From the NCBI GenBank assembly GCA_964475985.1, contig CAYYYP010000019.1, positions 1 through 55,781 of the forward strand: DNA of 55,781 nucleotides. The letters are read 5' to 3'. This document shows, one piece after another, positions 51,929-55,781 of this stretch. Numbering within the stretch: the stretch's first letter is position 1; the number at the start of each line of letters is the position of its first letter. Origin of the DNA: CAYYYP01 sp964475985. GTDB lineage: Bacteria; Bdellovibrionota; UBA1018; CAYHWW01. Under the pieces are notes generated by a model. That model was not told the origin of the DNA, searched no databases, and saw only the letters and a program-made list of their open reading frames with translations. The position numbers and the translations under genes are program-made.

Positions 51929-52576
51929 CTACTCTTCTGGGAAAATTCTAAGCAACCAGCCTTCATCCAGCGGATCATCGGAAAGAAGCTGGGGCTCTTC
52001 CACGAGGATGGGATTGAGTTCAAGAACTCGGCCCGAAACGGGAGAAGTCACTACGAGATCACCTTCGTCGCCATGAATCTCCAATAGAACGTCATCTTCG
52101 CCAATTTCATCACCTGCACCTGGAAAGTCGATGGATTCAACGGAGCCAACGGAAAGAAGGGCGGTTTCGGTCACGCCCACTAAAATGGTACGTCCCTTTT
52201 TTCTAGTCCAAGTGATTTCTTCATCAAACGGTGAAGCCGAACCCTTTGCGGTCCGCGTTACCGTTTCTTCTTCAGAATCATCGGCGTCGTCGTCGTGAAG
52301 ACTGCGTTCTTCATCTTCAAGATCGGCCATGCTCACTTGTTTGGGGCTCGATTTGGCAGGTCCACGAGAAGCTTTAAGGTCTTCATCCTCGTCGAGGTCT
52401 TCGAGTTCATGAAGTTCTTCTTCATCTTCGTCAGAGTCGTCTGCCTCATCGGCATCTAGAGCGCCAAATTCAAGATCGGCATCAAGCTCGTCATCTTCTT
52501 CTCCGCGAGGTTTCCCTTCATAGGTATCCTCTTCATACTCTCCATAAAAATTGTTTTGATCGATTTCTTGCGACAT
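51929..52576 (-). CDS. Acidic protein with GcvH-like lipoyl-domain fold lacking the lipoyl lysine
   Basis: 215 residues. GGGAGGAGC before the ATG is a strong ribosome site. Residues 1-115 are very acidic and low in structure (many Asp and Glu). Residues about 120-213 follow glycine-cleavage H protein closely: ILVGVTETALLSVGSVESIDFPGAGDEI, SPVSGRVLELNPILVEEPQLLSDDPLDEGWLLRI. In GcvH the lipoyl lysine is eight residues before the PVSG proline; here that site is E171. So it cannot be lipoylated at the usual place. Its role is unknown; a binding or regulatory fold is the likeliest reading. Upstream of miaB. Confidence 0.7.
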   Translation of the reverse strand: MSQEIDQNNFYGEYEEDTYEGKPRGEEDDELDADLEFGALDADEADDSDEDEEELHELEDLDEDEDLKASRGPAKSSPKQVSMADLEDEERSLHDDDADDSEEETVTRTAKGSASPFDEEITWTRKKGRTILVGVTETALLSVGSVESIDFPGAGDEIGEDDVLLEIHGDEGDLVVTSPVSGRVLELNPILVEEPQLLSDDPLDEGWLLRIFPEE

Positions 52577-52622
52577 GACGGCAGCTCCTCCCAGTTGATG
52601 AAAATTCTGCTAGCATTTCTGC

Positions 52623-53681
52623 ATGACACGAACGGCCCCACAAAAAAAGAGAAAAAAGCGTATTTTAATTCTCCACACCGGAGGAACCATCGCAATGGGC
52701 CTGCCCGACCCGGCCCTTGCCCCAGATCGGGAGTTCGCGGCTGAGCTCCTAAAAAAGATGCCTGAACTGCAAAGCCTCGGGCAAGTCGATGTGAAGGCGC
52801 TGTGTCACAAGGATTCTTCAGAGATCACCCCGGAAGACTGGATCATGATGAAGGAAGCTATTCTTGACGGGGTTGGCAAGGGTTATGACGGGTTTGTTGT
52901 CACCCATGGAACAGACACCATGGCCTACTCTTCCACGGCATTAAGTTTCCTTTTGCCCTACCCTAGCCCGCCTATCGTGTTCACCGGTTCCCAGCGGCCG
53001 CTCTTTGAGGTGCGTAGTGACGCACGAAGGAACTTACTTTGTTCCGCGGCCTATGCGGCCGAGAAAAATCTTAGGGACGTCAGTATTTTTTTTGATACGC
53101 TTTTACTTCAGGGCAACCGGAGCACGAAGGTTCACATTGAGGAATTCCACGCCTTTGATTCGCCAAACGCCAGGCCCTTAGCCGAAGAACGATTGGGCGC
53201 AGTTTTTAAGCCCAAACTGGGATCTTCATCCAAAAGGGCCGGGAGATCTAAAAATGCGCTGGAGCGCTTTGGACTTAAAGCGCGATTTAACGGCCATATC
53301 GAGGTGGTTCGCATTTTTCCCGGAGCCCAAATGCGATTATCCGGTAAACCTTCGGCCCTTTTATTAGAGTCTTTTGGTTGCGGAAACTTGCCTTTGAAGG
53401 GTCAGCGCAGCACTAAAAATTCGTGTGAGGAACTCCTTCTTGAGTGCCAACGGCGAAAAATTCCGGTGATCCTCACGAGCCAAGTACATTCCGGCGCTTT
53501 GCATCCAGAAATTTATGAGATGGGCCGCATGGCTTTAAAGCTCGGAGCCATTTCCTCCCGTGATATGACATTCGAGGCTACCGTCATTAAATGCATGATT
53601 TTGGCCGGAAATCAGGCGCCCCTGCCGATTTGGAAAAAATTGATTCCCCAAAGCTGGGCCGGAGAGATTAGCCCGAATTAG
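52623..53681 (+). CDS. L-asparaginase, cytoplasmic type
   Basis: 352 residues, no signal peptide. Hydrolyses asparagine (perhaps glutamine) to the acid and ammonia. The nucleophile threonine is T19 in HTGGTIAMG, and the second motif VTHGTDTMAY holds the catalytic T97-D98 pair. FTGSQRPLFEVRSDARRNL carries a further family region. The layout is that of the bacterial cytoplasmic (type I) enzymes. A roughly 20-residue basic insert near residue 205 (KLGSSSKRAGRSKNALERFG) is specific to this protein. Divergent from the GcvH-like gene. Confidence 0.92.
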   Translation: MTRTAPQKKRKKRILILHTGGTIAMGLPDPALAPDREFAAELLKKMPELQSLGQVDVKALCHKDSSEITPEDWIMMKEAILDGVGKGYDGFVVTHGTDTMAYSSTALSFLLPYPSPPIVFTGSQRPLFEVRSDARRNLLCSAAYAAEKNLRDVSIFFDTLLLQGNRSTKVHIEEFHAFDSPNARPLAEERLGAVFKPKLGSSSKRAGRSKNALERFGLKARFNGHIEVVRIFPGAQMRLSGKPSALLLESFGCGNLPLKGQRSTKNSCEELLLECQRRKIPVILTSQVHSGALHPEIYEMGRMALKLGAISSRDMTFEATVIKCMILAGNQAPLPIWKKLIPQSWAGEISPN

Positions 53682-53798
53682 AATTTCTACTTCAGCCGGG
53701 CTGATACAAATTTATTACGTTTATAAATATTAACCATTGTAGTGGTCCCTCAAGGCAAAATTTGATATGGTGCGCCAGAAATAGTATGAGGTGGGTCT

Positions 53799-55082
53799 AT
53801 GAACAATATTTATGCTCTTTTCACGGTTCTCTTTTTTAGCGGCACTTTGATTTCCGGTTGTTCTAAATCGGACGAGAAACCGAATTCGCAACCCAGCGAT
53901 TCAACTCAAAGTAGTTCGGCTCAAACTAATGGCACCGATCAGGTACAAGGCGCACCAACTATCCAAACCCAAACGGCGACGGGCACCGGGACGCGGGTGG
54001 CTAACCACTCCCGGCCTAGAGGTAACAACGCAGTTACGGGGGCCATTGGCCAAAGAGGTCGGACTGCGAGCCATTCTTCCACCGGAACCGCGACATCAAC
54101 CGTAAGCTCCACGCCGACTGGTACAGCTACAACAGGAAGAACCACTCCCATTGCCGAGATTACGAACGCCCCACGAAGTGCCGCAGAAAGGCGATACTCT
54201 AGCCACTGTGGAGAAATATCAGCCGCGGTTCCCGGCACAGTTGCCAACCGTAGACTTCAACAAAGTTATTTACATCAGACCGAATTTTTCTGTCCGACCA
54301 GCGCCGTCACGCAAGCCCAAACGGAAGCAAGTCCAAGTCGTGAACTGCATTTCACTAACAGCACTTGCTGGGTTTGGGACGGATCGGCGGCCGTTGATGC
54401 AGGCACCTTGCCCCTTTGGGTACCTAGGTCAAATAATGAGTTTTTAGTTCCATGCCGCGGGCTTGGAAATTTGGGTAGCCTTTTTCAAACCAATGGAAGG
54501 GTTAGAGAAGGGTCGCTTGCAGGATGGGTAATGCAAAATGTTGACCTCACGCAGACTTCAGTGTCACCAGCTCTGCGACGTACATTTCAGCGGGAGCTTT
54601 TCCGAAACCGTAATGCTGCATCAATGAGCCTTGGTGGAGCTATTCCTGGCACAAGTTTTTTTCATACGGTTTTAGATTACGCTACCTTTCAAGGCGTCAA
54701 CTGCGTTGGCTGTACTTTTGACACTGCACAAATCAAAGGAGGAAACTTCGTTGAAGCGAATCTCCACGGCGTAGAATTTTCGAACTCCAGCTTACGAGAT
54801 GCAGAATTCGAAGGCGCAAACCTTACGGCGGCCACATTTAGGAACGCTAACCTAACTGGAGCTAATTTTACCCGTGCAAATCTTGAGGGGGCTGACCTCG
54901 TTCAAGCAAACCTTACTCAGGCCGACTTACGTGGAGCTAACTTGACGGACATTCTGGTGGGCCAAACGAATTTCAGCGAAGCAAAAGTAAATTGCAATCA
55001 AGTCACCGGTAACGCAAACCTTCTCGCCGATCTGCGCGCAGGGCATGCTGAACTTATTGGTGATTGCGCAACGGCCCCGTAA
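53799..55082 (+). CDS. Pentapeptide-repeat lipoprotein
   Basis: 427 residues with a good ribosome site (GAGGTGGG) before the ATG. The signal peptide ends in a lipobox (ISGC). Residues about 22-130 are a Thr/Ser/Gly/Pro-rich low-complexity linker. The C-terminal about 125 residues contain a run of pentapeptide A(N/D)LxxA units (for example ANLTGANFTRANLEGADL), which form a right-handed quadrilateral beta helix. A lipid-anchored protein with a long flexible linker and a beta helix suggests surface display or binding. Two cysteine pairs are possible. Function unknown. Confidence 0.8.
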   Translation: MNNIYALFTVLFFSGTLISGCSKSDEKPNSQPSDSTQSSSAQTNGTDQVQGAPTIQTQTATGTGTRVANHSRPRGNNAVTGAIGQRGRTASHSSTGTATSTVSSTPTGTATTGRTTPIAEITNAPRSAAERRYSSHCGEISAAVPGTVANRRLQQSYLHQTEFFCPTSAVTQAQTEASPSRELHFTNSTCWVWDGSAAVDAGTLPLWVPRSNNEFLVPCRGLGNLGSLFQTNGRVREGSLAGWVMQNVDLTQTSVSPALRRTFQRELFRNRNAASMSLGGAIPGTSFFHTVLDYATFQGVNCVGCTFDTAQIKGGNFVEANLHGVEFSNSSLRDAEFEGANLTAATFRNANLTGANFTRANLEGADLVQANLTQADLRGANLTDILVGQTNFSEAKVNCNQVTGNANLLADLRAGHAELIGDCATAP

Positions 55083-55781
55083 AAAGTCCTTGGCAAAAAG
55101 AATTAGACTTCGTTAGGCTGGTTTTATTCGTGGGCCCGTAGCTCAGTTGGGAGAGCACTTGGATGGCATTCAAGGGGTCGCAGGTTCGATTCCTGTCGGG
55201 TCCACCACTTGTCAAAGTATTCGAACTAGAGAATTTAAAAAAAGCGGCGGTCCCCGATTCTTGGGAACCGCCGCTTTTTTTTGGTCTTTCGTCCATCATG
55301 GTTTTCTTGAGCTTCGGGCACAAAAAAAGGCGGGAGCCAGCAAGTGCTGGCTCCCGATCGATGTGGTTTTGGCCGACATAGTAATGCAGCGTGACCCCAT
55401 CTGGTTTGATTTCTATTTTGTGGATGAGTTTCTGAATGATCTGGCGGCGCAAGGCCTCCAGCGGTGTTGTATTTTGCTCCTTCGTCATGGCCTCAAGTGA
55501 TGCCCTGAATGCTTCGTAGGAGGCAAGTGTAGCTGGCAAGTCATGGAACTGTGGCGATGATGATAGAGTGTTTAGTTTTTCTTGCTCGACCTTTTTTATG
55601 GCTTCGAGCTTCTCCATTTGTTTGTAAACCGGTGCAGCAGTTAGGTGCTTTGGCATCTCAGCTAACCTTTCGGCTAAGGCTTCGATTTGGGAATCAATGG
55701 CCTTTAGTTTTGCTTTGACGCGATCACCTTCGAGGTGCTGCGAGCTACTTTCGTGAATTTTTTTCGCCTCAAGGATCAATG
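55054..55781 (-). CDS. Large serine recombinase, C-terminal part, cut by window edge
   Basis: Partial, 242 codons seen to the right edge. Residues near the start form a long coiled coil (KLKAIDSQIEALAERLAEMPK, VYKQMEKLEAIKKVEQEKLN), then a small strand domain (KIEIKPDGVTLHYYVGQNH), the layout of the C-terminal region of large serine recombinases (zinc ribbon and catalytic parts would be to the right). The frame then runs with no stop through a terminator hairpin and the antisense of tRNA-Ala, where the phrase GPDRNRTCDPLNAIQVLSQL is a known artefact of translating a tRNA backwards. So the true protein end is unknown. The recombinase stands 3' of tRNA-Ala on the opposite strand, a classic place for an integrated element's boundary. 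Confidence 0.6.
   Translation of the reverse strand, partial: LILEAKKIHESSSQHLEGDRVKAKLKAIDSQIEALAERLAEMPKHLTAAPVYKQMEKLEAIKKVEQEKLNTLSSSPQFHDLPATLASYEAFRASLEAMTKEQNTTPLEALRRQIIQKLIHKIEIKPDGVTLHYYVGQNHIDREPALAGSRLFLCPKLKKTMMDERPKKSGGSQESGTAAFFKFSSSNTLTSGGPDRNRTCDPLNAIQVLSQLSYGPTNKTSLTKSNSFCQGLFTGPLRNHQ
55132..55207 (+). tRNA. tRNA-Ala (anticodon GGC)
   Basis: 76 bases: acceptor GGGCCCG/CGGGTCC (one G-T pair), D arm GCTC/GAGC, anticodon stem CTTGG/TCAAG with loop ATGGCAT (anticodon GGC), T stem GCAGG/CCTGT with TTCGATT loop, encoded ACCA end. Recombinase coding lies just 3' on the other strand. Confidence 0.95.
55237..55282. terminator. Bidirectional rho-independent terminator
   Basis: A-run, GCGGCGGT/ACCGCCGC stem extended by CCC/GGG across one mismatch, then an eight-base T-run. 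It can stop tRNA-Ala transcripts on plus and the recombinase on minus. The recombinase frame reads through it. Confidence 0.8.
55322..55355 (-). terminator. Minus-strand rho-independent terminator at the recombinase end
   Basis: On the minus strand a 10-bp perfect stem GGGAGCCAGC/GCTGGCTCCC with a 4-base loop is followed by GCC and seven T. It lies inside the open recombinase frame, implying that the gene proper should end near here. Confidence 0.75.

Noticed and set aside
55054..55207. C-terminal protein tail containing GPDRNRTCDPLNAI
   Set aside because: This is the antisense translation of tRNA-Ala, a well-known artefact; not a true domain.
1..55781. CRISPR arrays, rRNA operons, known riboswitches
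   Set aside because: No regularly spaced direct repeats, no rRNA sequence and no recognisable riboswitch core were seen on either strand.

Overview
The window reads as a Gram-negative bacterial chromosome segment of roughly balanced GC. Many products carry Sec signal peptides, lipoboxes or outer-membrane barrel features. Apolipoprotein N-acyltransferase, HD-GYP and PilZ (c-di-GMP) proteins, a complete proBAC operon, and a large set of secreted orphan proteins are all present. This combination suggests a member of the Bdellovibrionota/Oligoflexia or a related deltaproteobacterial-type lineage. That placement is inference from gene style only; no rRNA is present to settle it. Most genes lie on the minus strand in short overlapping operons.

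Layout. 1-0.8 kb: left edge with a decayed helix-turn-helix recombinase-like frame and a small ORF. 0.8-5.4 kb: MarR-GNAT fusion regulator, a secreted propeller-like protein, an MFS exporter and a small outer-membrane barrel. 5.4-15.3 kb (minus): serB, a lipoprotein, a flavin reductase, proB-proA-proC, a HExxH exported protein, a 129-bp perfect inverted-repeat element, lnt and a subtilisin-like lipoprotein. 15.8-20.3 kb (plus): a lipoprotein, then a tight three-gene operon (104-aa protein, long coiled coil fused to an Hsp20 domain, 644-aa exported orphan). 20.7-26.4 kb: HD-GYP protein, SRPBCC protein, GlpX, deoxynucleoside kinase, PilZ protein, PgsA and tRNA-Gly(GCC). 26.4-34.5 kb: secreted orphans, an outer-membrane protein, a class III aminotransferase and a PAS-only protein. 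34.6-40 kb: a glycosidase made of a catalytically dead GH1-like half and an intact GH113-like half, a biotin carboxylase without a carrier domain, and a LipB-type octanoyltransferase. 40-52.6 kb (minus): CsgG/FlgT-like envelope pair, dnaE, guaA, guaB, gamma-carbonic-anhydrase-like protein, miaB and an acidic GcvH-like protein that lacks the lipoyl lysine. 52.6-55.8 kb: L-asparaginase, a pentapeptide-repeat lipoprotein, tRNA-Ala(GGC), and the 3' end of a large serine recombinase running toward the tRNA.

Functional themes: proline and serine synthesis, GMP synthesis next to the replicative polymerase, phospholipid and lipoprotein maturation, c-di-GMP turnover and sensing, and many surface or exported proteins without recognisable families. 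The most unusual items are the degenerate GH1/GH113 fusion, the Hsp20-coiled-coil operon, the lysine-less GcvH-like protein, the long perfect inverted repeat whose loop carries two GGA-loop hairpins, and the recombinase whose reading frame continues without a stop through two terminator hairpins and the antisense strand of tRNA-Ala.
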